IMG/VR virus record: IMGVR_UViG_3300005470_000263 | Location: 1-30,979 of that record | Reading direction: 5' to 3' (one strand) | Length of the DNA: 30,979 bases | From: a virus | Part shown: in pieces, positions 5,629 to 13,626 of the stretch | Numbering within the stretch: position 1 is the stretch's first letter | Layout: each line of letters begins with the position of its first letter | The notes under the pieces: model-generated | What the model was told of the DNA's origin: nothing | The model's database searches: none | What the model saw: the letters and a program-made list of their open reading frames with translations, nothing else | Program-made: the position numbers and the translations under genes

Positions 5629-6933
5629 TTGGCAAAAATTAATGTGAAACCAAAAATTGAAGAGGTTAAGGTTTCGGACTTGAGACCGGCTCCGTATAAC
5701 CCGCGGGAAATCACAGAACCAGCTTATGCGGGGCTTAAGCATAGCTTGGAAAAGTTTGGTTATGTGGATCTTTTGATCGTGAATAAGCGCAATATGCGGA
5801 TCGTATCCGGTCATCAGCGGTACAAGGTCTTGCAGGAGGATGGTGTTGAAACGGTTTCAGTGATCATGGTTGATTTGGATGAAATTCAAGAGCAGGCAAT
5901 GAATGTGACGCTTAATAACGCGGAGATCACGGGTCAGTGGACAGCCGCGTTGATCCCGATCTTAGAAAAACTACGAAAAGAGTCAGCTGATGATTATTTG
6001 AATTTGCGTCTTCAAACCTTAAGGGAGACGGTGGGCGATATGGGGGTTGAGAATATGGGGAGCGGGAAAACTCTTCCGGATGATATTCCCGAACCTCCCA
6101 AAGTGCCGATAACGAAAAAAGGCGATCTCTGGATTCTTGGAGAGCATCGTCTTTTATGCGGGGATTCAACGGATCCGTTAGATGTCGCGCGTCTTATGGA
6201 TGGGCATAAAGCCAGTCTGTTTGCCACTGACCCGCCTTATTGCGTGGATTACACAGGAAAGGATAGACCGAACGGCGGGCGTGATTGGTCGAATGTTTAT
6301 CATGAGATTGATATTCCGGATGCGATGGCATTTATGAAAGGTTTTCTTTCTGTCGGCGTTGAGCATATCAAGGAAAAAACCGCTCTTTATATGTGGCATG
6401 CCTCAAAGCGACGAGCTGAAATTGAACAGGTGTGCAAAGAGATCAATATTCTCATTCATCAGGAAATTGTTTGGGTTAAACCTTGCGTTATTTTGACGTA
6501 TTCGTTTTATTCGTGGAGGCATGAGCCGTGTCTTTTGATGTGGATTAAAGGTGACAAGCCGGATTATAAGCCCAAGAATAAATCTATCGGTAGTGTTTGG
6601 ACAGTTGATTTTCTTCGTTCAGGGGATCCGACAACGCCTGAGTATCACACGGATGTCTGGGAACTTGACTGGGAAGGCAAGAAGCGTAATCCGGGTATTG
6701 AACATCCGACCGTTAAACCGACTGAAGTCTTCGCGATTCCTATGCGGGTTCACACAACTCCGGGTGATGTTTGCTATGAGCCGTTCAGCGGATCCGGTTC
6801 TCAGATTATCGCGGGTGAGCGTTTAAACCGGCGGGTTTTTGCTATGGAGGTTGAACCTGTTTTTTGTGATGTGGCTGTCAAACGATGGGAAGAGTTTTCG
6901 GGCAAAAAAGCGGTAAGGGAAACAAATGGATGA
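5629..6933 (+). CDS. ParB-like domain fused to DNA methyltransferase
   Basis: The protein has 434 residues from the TTG at 5629, which follows AAAGGAGG with about 5 bases spacing; an ATG at 5605 lies before that site and is less likely. Residues about 10-100 are a ParB/Srx-type domain with RPAPYNPRE and the box VSGHQRY. The second half is an N6-adenine or N4-cytosine methyltransferase with ATDPPY (about 199-204), HPTVKPTE, and the AdoMet motif FSGSGS near residue 386. The catalytic motif before the AdoMet motif is the beta-class order. Such fusions are common just upstream of phage terminases. It probably protects phage DNA or marks packaging sites. All motifs are intact. Confidence 0.9.
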   Translation: MAKINVKPKIEEVKVSDLRPAPYNPREITEPAYAGLKHSLEKFGYVDLLIVNKRNMRIVSGHQRYKVLQEDGVETVSVIMVDLDEIQEQAMNVTLNNAEITGQWTAALIPILEKLRKESADDYLNLRLQTLRETVGDMGVENMGSGKTLPDDIPEPPKVPITKKGDLWILGEHRLLCGDSTDPLDVARLMDGHKASLFATDPPYCVDYTGKDRPNGGRDWSNVYHEIDIPDAMAFMKGFLSVGVEHIKEKTALYMWHASKRRAEIEQVCKEINILIHQEIVWVKPCVILTYSFYSWRHEPCLLMWIKGDKPDYKPKNKSIGSVWTVDFLRSGDPTTPEYHTDVWELDWEGKKRNPGIEHPTVKPTEVFAIPMRVHTTPGDVCYEPFSGSGSQIIAGERLNRRVFAMEVEPVFCDVAVKRWEEFSGKKAVRETNG

Positions 6934-7552
6934 AAAGAACAGCAACCTTGTTGAGATCGCGAAAAAGAAACGTTACATCGCCCTTGTTGAGAAATTGCAA
7001 CGGGGTTCGCTTTCATCCAAGGAACTCAAAGAGCTTGAGGAATTCGAGAAGTCCGGCCAGCGTCCATCAGGGATTATTGATGGAACGGTAGACTTGCCGA
7101 CCTTATGTGTATATTTCGAGAAATCTCCGCGCATGATCAGACGCTATGTCCAGCAGGGCATGCCTGTTCTAAGGGACGCGTCCGGGGAGATCGCGAGGTT
7201 TAAGGTTGGGGAAGTTTTTAAGTGGTTTTATAAAAAGCAGGGATCCGAAGAAGACAACGGCAAAGACTATTGGGATAAGGAATATCGAAAGAATCGGGCG
7301 AAGCTGAGCGAGATTGAGTTAAAGCAGAAAGAAGGCGAGGTCATACCGTTTGAGGATCATGTTTCGATTGTAAAGAATCAGATTCGAGGGATTAAAGCGG
7401 GATTTTTGCGGTTGCCGAAACATATTGCGCCGAAACTCTATCAGCAGGATCCCAAGGTGATTTGTGAGGTTCTTGATCATGAGATCCGCTACATCATTGA
7501 ACAATTTGCGGGGAAGAAGAATGCCGATAAAACTGGGAAGAGAAATTCTTAA
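6926..7552 (+). CDS. Terminase small subunit (Nu1-like)
   Basis: The protein has 208 residues. Its start overlaps the methyltransferase stop by 8 bases and has GGTAAGGG upstream. Residues about 55-100 are a helix-turn-helix (DLPTLCVYFEKSPRMIRRYV, then QQGMPV) of the type that opens lambda Nu1 and related packaging proteins. This is followed by a short wing (IARFKVGEVFKWF) and a long charged helix (KNRAKLSEIELKQKEGE) for self-association. It should recognise the packaging site on concatemeric DNA and recruit the large subunit encoded next. Identification rests on the domain order and on its position directly before terL. Confidence 0.87.
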   Translation: MDEKNSNLVEIAKKKRYIALVEKLQRGSLSSKELKELEEFEKSGQRPSGIIDGTVDLPTLCVYFEKSPRMIRRYVQQGMPVLRDASGEIARFKVGEVFKWFYKKQGSEEDNGKDYWDKEYRKNRAKLSEIELKQKEGEVIPFEDHVSIVKNQIRGIKAGFLRLPKHIAPKLYQQDPKVICEVLDHEIRYIIEQFAGKKNADKTGKRNS

Positions 7553-9365
7553 GACGATTGTACCGTATGCCTCAGCTGAGTGGGTGTTGCCTGTCAAAAT
7601 GACGGTTAGCGAGTGGGCAGATCAGTTTCGCAGGCTTGATGTCAAAACATCAGCGGAGCCCGGGCAGTGGCAGACTGCACGGACGCCGTATTTAAAAGGA
7701 ATCATGGATGCGTTTACGGATCCTTATGTTGATGAGATTACGGTCATGGCGGCTTCTCAAGTTGGGAAAACGGAATCAATGTATAACATGCTTGCTTTTA
7801 TCATTGATCAGGATCCGGGCCCGACGCTTATGGTTTCACCGCGCGCGGATGATGCCAAGAGCGTTTCTTATAATCGTGTCCGGCCGATGATCGAATGCTC
7901 TCCGGTATTAAGCAAATATATTCCAATCAATACCGATGATATAACGAAGCTTGAATATCATTTTGACCGTATGATTCTTTATTTCGCGGGATCCAACAGT
8001 CCGGCAGATTTAGCATCCAGACCGATCCGGTATTTATTTCTTGATGAGGTAGATAAGTATCCGAAGTTTTCCGGCCGTGAGGCTGATCCTATCAAGCTGG
8101 CTTCTGAAAGACAAAAGACGTTCTGGAATAAGAAAACAGTCAAGGTTTCAACGCCGACTACGCGCGATGGTTATATTTTTCGCGAGTATGACAAATCCGA
8201 TCAGCGTCGGTTTTATGTGCCGTGTCCGCATTGCGGGAAGAAGCAGGTGTTTGTATTTGGTCAGATCAAATGGCCGAAAGAAGAATCATCGCCTGAACGT
8301 ATCAAGAACAATCGATTGGCATGGTATGAATGCGTTAAGTGCAAGAAGCATATCGAGGATATTCATAAACAGAAAATGATGCTTGCTGGTGAGTGGAAGT
8401 CGGAAAGCAAAGATCATAACCGTCATCGAGGATTTTGGATCAGTTCATTGTATTCGCCATGGCTGACGTGGAGTGATATTGCCTCAGAATTTTTACGGTC
8501 AAAGGATTACGTTGAGCTGTTGATGAATTTCGTTAATTCGTGGCTTGCGGAGGTTTGGGAGGAAAAGATTGAAGAAACCACCGTTGATAAGATACGAAAA
8601 CTCGCGCGGGATTACGATCAGGGGGTAGTACCTGATGAGATACTGGTTCTTACGGCAGGAGTGGATGTTCAGAAAGATCATTTTTATTATGTGATTCGTG
8701 GGTGGGGGTATCAGGAGGAATCATGGCTGATTCGCGCGGATCGTGTGGAGTATTGGGAGGATATTGTTGAGGTTTTGTTTAAGACGGAATACCGCCGTGT
8801 GAATTCGGCTGGGACATTGGGTGTTTATCTGACTTGCATTGATTCGGGTTTCCGGACAGATGAGGTGTATCGTTTTTGCCGTCATTGGCGGGATAAGACC
8901 AAGGCGATCAAAGGTCTTGAGGAAATATCCGGAGGGAGGTTTTACCGGGCGAATAAGATCGACATCAATTCAAGAACAGGTTCTGTTCTTCCGGGCGGGC
9001 TGGTGCTGTGGAATCTGAATGTCACGCAGTACAAGGACAAGATGAACCGTATGGTCACCTCAATAAATCCCGCGAAGTGGCATTTGTTTCGCAATCCGGA
9101 TGAGGATTATTTGAGACAGTTTACGGCAGAGCATAAAGTGCTTATTCGCAACCGCACGACAGGCAAGGCAAAGGAGGTTTGGCAGAAAAAGAAAGAAGCC
9201 GCGGCTAATCATTATCTGGATGCCGAGGTTTACGCGCTCGCGGCCGCGGATATCATCCGTGCGCTTAATATCCGGAAAGAAGACGGACCCAAGATTCATC
9301 AGGTATCTCAGGAGGAGAATGACCGCGGAGGCTGGCTCAGAAAAACGAAAGGATCTTGGATCTAA
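7521..9365 (+). CDS. terL: Terminase large subunit (lambda gpA family)
   Basis: This 614-residue packaging motor and nuclease uses the ATG at 7521, preceded by GGGGAAGAAG and inside the end of the small-subunit gene. The ATPase half has Walker A AASQVGKT (about 77-84) and Walker B YLFLDEVD (171-178). A zinc-binding insertion has CPHC at 235-238 and CVKC at 271-274, typical of the gpA family. The nuclease half has acidic patches TAGVDVQKD, CIDSGFRTDEVY and HYLDAEVYALAAA. The length is close to lambda gpA (641). In the lambda group this enzyme cuts at cos sites, so cohesive ends are likely here, but no cos can be proven from the sequence. Confidence 0.95.
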   Translation: MPIKLGREILKTIVPYASAEWVLPVKMTVSEWADQFRRLDVKTSAEPGQWQTARTPYLKGIMDAFTDPYVDEITVMAASQVGKTESMYNMLAFIIDQDPGPTLMVSPRADDAKSVSYNRVRPMIECSPVLSKYIPINTDDITKLEYHFDRMILYFAGSNSPADLASRPIRYLFLDEVDKYPKFSGREADPIKLASERQKTFWNKKTVKVSTPTTRDGYIFREYDKSDQRRFYVPCPHCGKKQVFVFGQIKWPKEESSPERIKNNRLAWYECVKCKKHIEDIHKQKMMLAGEWKSESKDHNRHRGFWISSLYSPWLTWSDIASEFLRSKDYVELLMNFVNSWLAEVWEEKIEETTVDKIRKLARDYDQGVVPDEILVLTAGVDVQKDHFYYVIRGWGYQEESWLIRADRVEYWEDIVEVLFKTEYRRVNSAGTLGVYLTCIDSGFRTDEVYRFCRHWRDKTKAIKGLEEISGGRFYRANKIDINSRTGSVLPGGLVLWNLNVTQYKDKMNRMVTSINPAKWHLFRNPDEDYLRQFTAEHKVLIRNRTTGKAKEVWQKKKEAAANHYLDAEVYALAAADIIRALNIRKEDGPKIHQVSQEENDRGGWLRKTKGSWI

Positions 9366-9592
9366 TGGGAGGGCGATGGGTCAATAGATATAAAAATTGG
9401 CTGAAAGAAACTCCTGAGCCTGAGAGGGAGGATGCGGTTAAAAATGAGGAAAAATATGGAGTTCCGTTTATTCCGTTACGTTGTCCGGAATGTCAAAGCA
9501 AAGACGTGCGGTGCTATGTAAGTCGTCCGCCAGTGCGATATCATGTTTGCCGGGAATGCGGGAAGAAGTTTAAGTCTGTTGAGAGAGATTAA
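9365..9592 (+). CDS. Zinc-ribbon protein downstream of terminase
   Basis: The 75-residue protein has CPEC and CREC pairs about 25 residues apart, near its end, as in a small zinc ribbon. The ATG overlaps the terL stop (TAATG) with AAAGGA upstream; a TTG nine bases earlier is possible. The first third is rich in Glu and Pro. It ends tail to tail with the reverse-strand insertion gene, sharing 4 bases. Lambda has no such gene here. It may aid packaging or regulation, but the function is unknown. Confidence 0.7.
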   Translation: MGGRWVNRYKNWLKETPEPEREDAVKNEEKYGVPFIPLRCPECQSKDVRCYVSRPPVRYHVCRECGKKFKSVERD

Positions 9593-10188
9593 TCATCTAA
9601 TATAATTTGATAATAAGACCATCCTTTTTCATCTTTGCATCGTTCTTTTATTGAAAATTTGCGGGTATATTTTTTATTTTCCAGATTTCTATATTCAATC
9701 TTGATAAATCCCGGTTCTTTTATAATCCACATGTCTTGTTCACCTTTTTGTAATGGAGTTAGTAATCGTTCTTCACCTGGATATAGAAAACATGGGAGAT
9801 TAAATTTTGGGGTGGCTTTTTTCAGATCGTTGTCTTTTAAAGGGTAGATGGAATTTCGACAAATAACGGTATTTTCAATAATTTTTATGTCAAGAGCTGA
9901 ACCTTGACCAACATTTTTCAGATTAAACTTGTATCCTGCAGCTTGGTTTTCCAACAACTCAAACGATATTATAGGGGTTAAGGCAAATTCAGTTTGTTTT
10001 TCTAGGTTTAACCTCGTTCTTCTTGTTTCGTAGGTATACCAAAGAACGGTTAAGAATGTGATAAAAAGAATTAAATCGCTTGATGAGGTAATGTGACAGT
10101 GATTTTTATTTATCAAACATACAACGCCAATCATGATTAGTAGGGATAAAAGAAGAAGATTGTTTTTTAGCCAGTTTTTATTTTGCAT
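9589..10188 (-). CDS. Reverse-strand membrane protein, probable moron
   Basis: The protein has 199 residues. The first 50 include two membrane segments (NLLLLSLLIMIGVVCLI and LILFITFLTVLWYTY), with a short loop between them. The rest is soluble and beta-rich (PIISFELLENQAAGYKFNLK, VGQGSALDIKIIEN). The gene is on the strand opposite all its neighbours, is clearly more AT-rich, and has its own -10 box upstream. These are marks of a moron, a later-gained gene expressed from the prophage. Similar membrane-anchored proteins often change the host surface or exclude other phages, but I recognise no family and this role is inference. Its stop overlaps that of the zinc-ribbon gene, with no terminator between them. 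Confidence 0.8.
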   Translation of the reverse strand: MQNKNWLKNNLLLLSLLIMIGVVCLINKNHCHITSSSDLILFITFLTVLWYTYETRRTRLNLEKQTEFALTPIISFELLENQAAGYKFNLKNVGQGSALDIKIIENTVICRNSIYPLKDNDLKKATPKFNLPCFLYPGEERLLTPLQKGEQDMWIIKEPGFIKIEYRNLENKKYTRKFSIKERCKDEKGWSYYQIILDD

Positions 10189-10252
10189 ATATTTTAGTCC
10201 TGTTTGTTTTTACTATTTTGTAGTAACGACCCTATTGAAAAAGATTTTAGTC

Positions 10253-10258
10253 ATTATA
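10253..10258 (-). promoter_or_regulatory. -10 box of the reverse-strand insertion gene
   Basis: The reverse strand reads TATAAT here, a perfect -10, about 65 bases before the ATG. No good -35 lies at the usual distance (the best is a T-rich hexamer near 10280). Expression from the prophage independent of the late operon is therefore plausible. Confidence 0.45.
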
Positions 10259-10326
10259 ACATATTGGTAAGTAATAAGAAACGAAACGGCTGATCACCGT
10301 TTTCGTACCCCAATAGTTTTTAAAAG

Positions 10327-10364
10327 AAGCTCGTTACCGTGCACGGCGGTGGCGGGCTTTTTTT
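10327..10364 (+). terminator. Probable intrinsic terminator ahead of the gpW gene
   Basis: AAGCTCG (10327-10333) pairs with CGGGCTT (10353-10359). An inner self-complementary CCGTGCACGG lies between them, and a run of T follows to 10364. The site splits the packaging genes from the head genes. Full late transcription would then need antitermination or a new promoter after it. A second, weaker hairpin lies at 10281-10306. Both may have come with the insertion gene. Confidence 0.6.
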
Positions 10365-10385
10365 ATTGGGATTAAAGGAGAGAAC

Positions 10386-10601
10386 ATGGCTTCACCGTCG
10401 AAACAAGAGATGCTCGAAAATGTTGAGAATGCTATTAACGCACGCATGACAGGTGGGGCGGTGCAGTCATATTCGATCGGCGGTCGGAACTTGCAGTACA
10501 TCACGCTTTCAGAGTTGATGAAGCTTCGGGATCAATTAAAGCAGGAACTCGCAAGCGGGACATCCCGCACGAGTTACGCAAAGTTTGAGAAACCAGTATG
10601 A
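10386..10601 (+). CDS. Head-tail joining protein, gpW-like
   Basis: The 71-residue protein has the gpW plan: an N-terminal helix (KQEMLENVENAINARMTGG), a two-strand hairpin (VQSYSIGGRNLQYITL), and a second helix (SELMKLRDQLKQELASG) with a polar tail. Lambda gpW is 68 residues and sits at the same place between A and B. It stabilises DNA in the filled head and forms the platform for FII. The ATG follows AAAGGAGAGAAC, and the end overlaps the portal start (ATGA). Confidence 0.85.
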   Translation: MASPSKQEMLENVENAINARMTGGAVQSYSIGGRNLQYITLSELMKLRDQLKQELASGTSRTSYAKFEKPV

Positions 10602-12169
10602 GTGTAAAAGAAAAGATATCACAAGGGATTGATGGCGTTGTCGGCTTTTTCTCGCCTAAGGCGGGATTTAAACGACGCATGTACCGTGAGGCGATCAAAC
10701 TGACTGAGCAGTTCGGTTCATATCGGGGTGCGGATCGCAGTCGTTTGCGGGGCTCGTGGATGCCGGGTGGCGGTTCTGCGGATGAGGATATTATTCCTGA
10801 TCTTCCGGCAATTCGTGAACGAAGCCGGGACTTAAATCGTAACGACGCCCATGCATCAGGAATTACCAACACCATGACAACGAATGTTGTCGGGACAGGA
10901 ATCAGACCGCAAAGCCGGATTGAGCGGGAAATATTAGGGATTAGTGATCGCAAGGCGGATAAGTTTCAGAAACAGGCGGAGCGGGCGTGGAAACGGTGGC
11001 TTCCGATCGCGGATGCGGGAAACAGGATGGACTTCTATGAAATCCAGCAGTTAGTGGATAGGCAGATTATGGAAAATGGTGAGGCGATCATTATTCCAGC
11101 GATGTTAAAAAATCGACCGTTTTCGCTAGCCCTTCAGGTGATTGAGTCAGACCGTTTGGCAACGCCTCCGGAACATGCGGGCAATAAGTCGGTTCGAGGT
11201 GGTGTTCGGTTAGGTGAAAACGGCGAGCCGGTTTCTTATTTCATTCAAAAAACCCATCCGGGCGACTATCGCTTCAGCAAATCTTTTGAACGCCAGTTTG
11301 TCGAGATCCCTGTTCGCAATGAATTGGGAAGGTTGAATGTGATTCATTTGTATCCGATGCAACGCTCGGGACAAACTCGGGGCGTTCCTTTTTTCGCGCC
11401 TGTACTGAATTATTTTAAGGACTTGGCAGACTATGCTGAGGCTGAACTTGTGGCCGCTCGAATAGCGGCTTGCTTCTCGCTTTTTATCACATCCGAAGCG
11501 TCCATGGATTTAAACGCAGGGTATGACCGCAATTTTCAGGGGCAGTATTTAGAATCACTTGAGCCGGGCATGATCAAGCATTTATTGCCGGGTGAGTCGA
11601 TCACATCATTTAATCCGCAACGCCCATCAGCAACCTTTGAGCCGTTTGTCGAGCGAGTATTACGGGCAATCTCAGCGGCTCTCGGGTTACCGTATGAACT
11701 TGTCGCAAAAGACTTTTCAAAAACAAATTATTCAAGCGCACGAGCGGCTCTTTTGGAAGCCCGCAGATATTTCAAGGTCAGGCAGGAATGGCTTGCCCGC
11801 AAGCTGTGTCAGCCGGTGTGGGAGATGGTTTTAGAGGAGGCGTATTTGCGAGGTGATTTTGGTTCGATTCCTTTTTATGACAATAAGCAGGGATGGACAA
11901 GCGCGACGTGGATTACGCCTGGATGGGAGTGGGTGGATCCTTTGAAAGAAGCCAAAGCAGCTGAGGTCGGGCTAAAGAACGGAATCGTGACCCATTCGGA
12001 TTTATTTTCCGCACAGGGAAAAGATTGGGAGGAATGTTTTGAACAGAAAAAAAGAGAACAGGAAAAAATCAAAGAGCTTGGACTGCAAATCAATTCAGAA
12101 GGAAGTTCAAATAATGATAACGACGCAGATGCAGACGGCGAAGGTGATAAGAGTGGAGGTGATGAATAA
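10598..12169 (+). CDS. Portal protein (lambda gpB family)
   Basis: The 523-residue protein forms the twelve-part ring at the packaging vertex. Lambda-family features include the N-terminal RSRLRGSWMPGGGSADEDI stretch, ERSRDLNRNDAHASGITNTM, and the central segment with NVIHLYPMQRSGQTRGVPFF. The later part carries LPYELVAKDFSKTNYSSARA. The length is close to lambda gpB (533). The C-terminal tail is acidic and low in complexity (NNDNDADADGEGDKSGGDE), a segment that could be trimmed during maturation as in lambda. It starts by ATGA overlap with gpW and ends directly against the protease gene, so the genes are translationally linked. Confidence 0.93.
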   Translation: MSVKEKISQGIDGVVGFFSPKAGFKRRMYREAIKLTEQFGSYRGADRSRLRGSWMPGGGSADEDIIPDLPAIRERSRDLNRNDAHASGITNTMTTNVVGTGIRPQSRIEREILGISDRKADKFQKQAERAWKRWLPIADAGNRMDFYEIQQLVDRQIMENGEAIIIPAMLKNRPFSLALQVIESDRLATPPEHAGNKSVRGGVRLGENGEPVSYFIQKTHPGDYRFSKSFERQFVEIPVRNELGRLNVIHLYPMQRSGQTRGVPFFAPVLNYFKDLADYAEAELVAARIAACFSLFITSEASMDLNAGYDRNFQGQYLESLEPGMIKHLLPGESITSFNPQRPSATFEPFVERVLRAISAALGLPYELVAKDFSKTNYSSARAALLEARRYFKVRQEWLARKLCQPVWEMVLEEAYLRGDFGSIPFYDNKQGWTSATWITPGWEWVDPLKEAKAAEVGLKNGIVTHSDLFSAQGKDWEECFEQKKREQEKIKELGLQINSEGSSNNDNDADADGEGDKSGGDE

Positions 12170-13231
12170 ATGAAAAAGGATTTATTCAGAGCGGATATTG
12201 CTCGTGGAGCAGATTTACGAATTGACCGCAAGAATGCGGTCATTAAAGGTTTTGCCGTAGTAACGAAAGGGCCCACGAAAGATGAGCGGGGCGAATTTGA
12301 CGAGGAGTCATTAGATGCGATTGTCAGTCTTGGGAACCAAACGAATCTGGGAATCAAATCACGGTTTGGTCATCCGAATATGAGTAGTACAGCGTTAGGG
12401 ACTTTCTTGGGGAGGGTAAAAAACTTCTCACGAGACGGCGATATTGTTCGGGCGGATTTGCATATCGACAAGACAGCTTTTGACACGCCGGACGGTGATT
12501 TGGCGGGTTATGTCCTTAACTTGGCAGAGAGCGACCCGGAAATGTTTGGCGCATCAATGGTTATTTACTGGGACGCCAAGGACAGAGAAGCCCTTGAAGC
12601 TGGAGACCAAGATTTACCGCCCTTGATCCGTGTTACCAAACTTCTTTCGGTTGATGTGGTAGATGATCCGGCGGCTAACAATGGATTCTTTGGCAGGTCA
12701 TTTTTTACGGACAGCGTTTTACCCTCATCAGAGATGACAGCATTTCTGGATAAATTTCTTAACAATCCTGATGCCGTTGAGAAAACCATCGGGTTTTTGG
12801 ATAGATATCGTTTTAACAAACAAATTAAGCAGAAGGAGAAAGCCATCATGGAAGATTTAACCCTAGAGCAGTTTAAAGAACAGCACAAAGACCTTTATGA
12901 GTCAGTGCAAAAGGAAAGTTTTAAGACAGGCGTTGAGAGTGAACGTCAACGGTCTGTTGAAATCCTGAAAAAAGCCAAGGCTTTTGAGGGGATGAACGAT
13001 CTTGCGCTTGAAGCCGTTGAGCAGGGCAAAACGGTTGATCAGGCGGTGATCAATTTTCAGCAGAAACGGTTGGATGATCTTCAGAAAAGTTCAGCACCGC
13101 AGGTCGGGCCGGATCAAGAAGAACAACCGAAAAAGAAGCTCTCTCATGTTGAGCGGGCGCAAGAGTATCAAAAACAAAACGGCGGAAGCATGACAGATGC
13201 TTTAAAAGCCACGGCTGAAAAACGCCAATAA
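12170..13231 (+). CDS. Prohead protease with C-terminal scaffold domain (gpC-like)
   Basis: The 353-residue protein has a protease half (about 1-190) with KSRFGHPNMSS (His68), MFGASMVI (Ser129) and LLSVDVVDDPAA, the His-Ser-acid layout of HK97-type (S78) prohead proteases. Lambda gpC is of the ClpP type, so the enzyme family differs. The C-terminal half is charged and helical and acts as scaffold. An internal start at codon 227 can make this part alone. The protease should cut scaffold and portal ends after shell assembly. The ATG lies immediately after the portal stop with GGAGGTGATG upstream. Confidence 0.85.
   Translation: MKKDLFRADIARGADLRIDRKNAVIKGFAVVTKGPTKDERGEFDEESLDAIVSLGNQTNLGIKSRFGHPNMSSTALGTFLGRVKNFSRDGDIVRADLHIDKTAFDTPDGDLAGYVLNLAESDPEMFGASMVIYWDAKDREALEAGDQDLPPLIRVTKLLSVDVVDDPAANNGFFGRSFFTDSVLPSSEMTAFLDKFLNNPDAVEKTIGFLDRYRFNKQIKQKEKAIMEDLTLEQFKEQHKDLYESVQKESFKTGVESERQRSVEILKKAKAFEGMNDLALEAVEQGKTVDQAVINFQQKRLDDLQKSSAPQVGPDQEEQPKKKLSHVERAQEYQKQNGGSMTDALKATAEKRQ
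12848..13231 (+). CDS. Nested scaffold protein (Nu3-like), internal start
   Basis: The ATG at 12848 is in the protease frame and is preceded by AGAAGGAG (12831-12838), a much better ribosome site than chance would give inside a gene. The 127-residue product (from MEDLTLEQFKEQHKDL) is helical, highly charged, and ends in a Lys/Gln-rich tail. This copies the lambda C/Nu3 design, in which the scaffold is made in excess from an internal start of the protease gene. Translation from this start is inferred and not shown. Confidence 0.75.
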   Translation: MEDLTLEQFKEQHKDLYESVQKESFKTGVESERQRSVEILKKAKAFEGMNDLALEAVEQGKTVDQAVINFQQKRLDDLQKSSAPQVGPDQEEQPKKKLSHVERAQEYQKQNGGSMTDALKATAEKRQ

Positions 13232-13246
13232 ACGAGGAGGATAACA

Positions 13247-13600
13247 ATGTCACAGGAAAATTTAGGAGCAAAAGCATTTGTTGCTGGTGAAGACTTAGAA
13301 GCGTATCGCAGGGTCAAGCTCAGCACAGGGAGCGGGACACAGGTTGAGTATGCCGACGCTGGAGAGGCGTTTATCGGGTTTACAGCGAGCAAAGTTTCAT
13401 CTGGTGATTTTGTAACGGTGAATCTTAAATCCACAGGGCGGACATTCAAGATGGTCGCAGGAGGAGCTATCAGCGTTGGAGCAAATTTCTATGGCGCCAA
13501 TGATGGGAAGATCAGCGCAACCGTAAGCGGTTCGATTATCGGAAAAGTGCTGGAAGCATCAAGCGCCGATCTTGAGGTGGTTGAGGGATTGTTGTCATAA
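13247..13600 (+). CDS. Head decoration protein, DUF2190/gpD-like
   Basis: The 117-residue protein is rich in Gly, Ala, Val and Ser with the pattern EDLEAYRRVKL...YADAGEAFIGFTASKVSSGDF, which I recall from the DUF2190 capsid-cement family. Lambda gpD (110 residues) stands at the same place, before the major capsid gene. It would bind the three-fold points of the expanded shell and stabilise it. The ATG follows CGAGGAGG. I am confident of the role from pattern and place; the exact family is from memory. Confidence 0.8.
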   Translation: MSQENLGAKAFVAGEDLEAYRRVKLSTGSGTQVEYADAGEAFIGFTASKVSSGDFVTVNLKSTGRTFKMVAGGAISVGANFYGANDGKISATVSGSIIGKVLEASSADLEVVEGLLS

Positions 13601-13626
13601 CAAAATAAATATAGAGGAGGACTACC

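Noticed and set aside
5244-5714. Reverse frame across the control gap
   Set aside because: It overlaps two genes with firm motifs, crosses the repeats and promoter region, and has no ribosome site.
10281-10306. Second hairpin (ACGAAACGG with CCGTTTTCGT) as a strong terminator
   Set aside because: It has a bulge and only a short T run inside the arm. I keep it only as a note next to the better hairpin at 10327.
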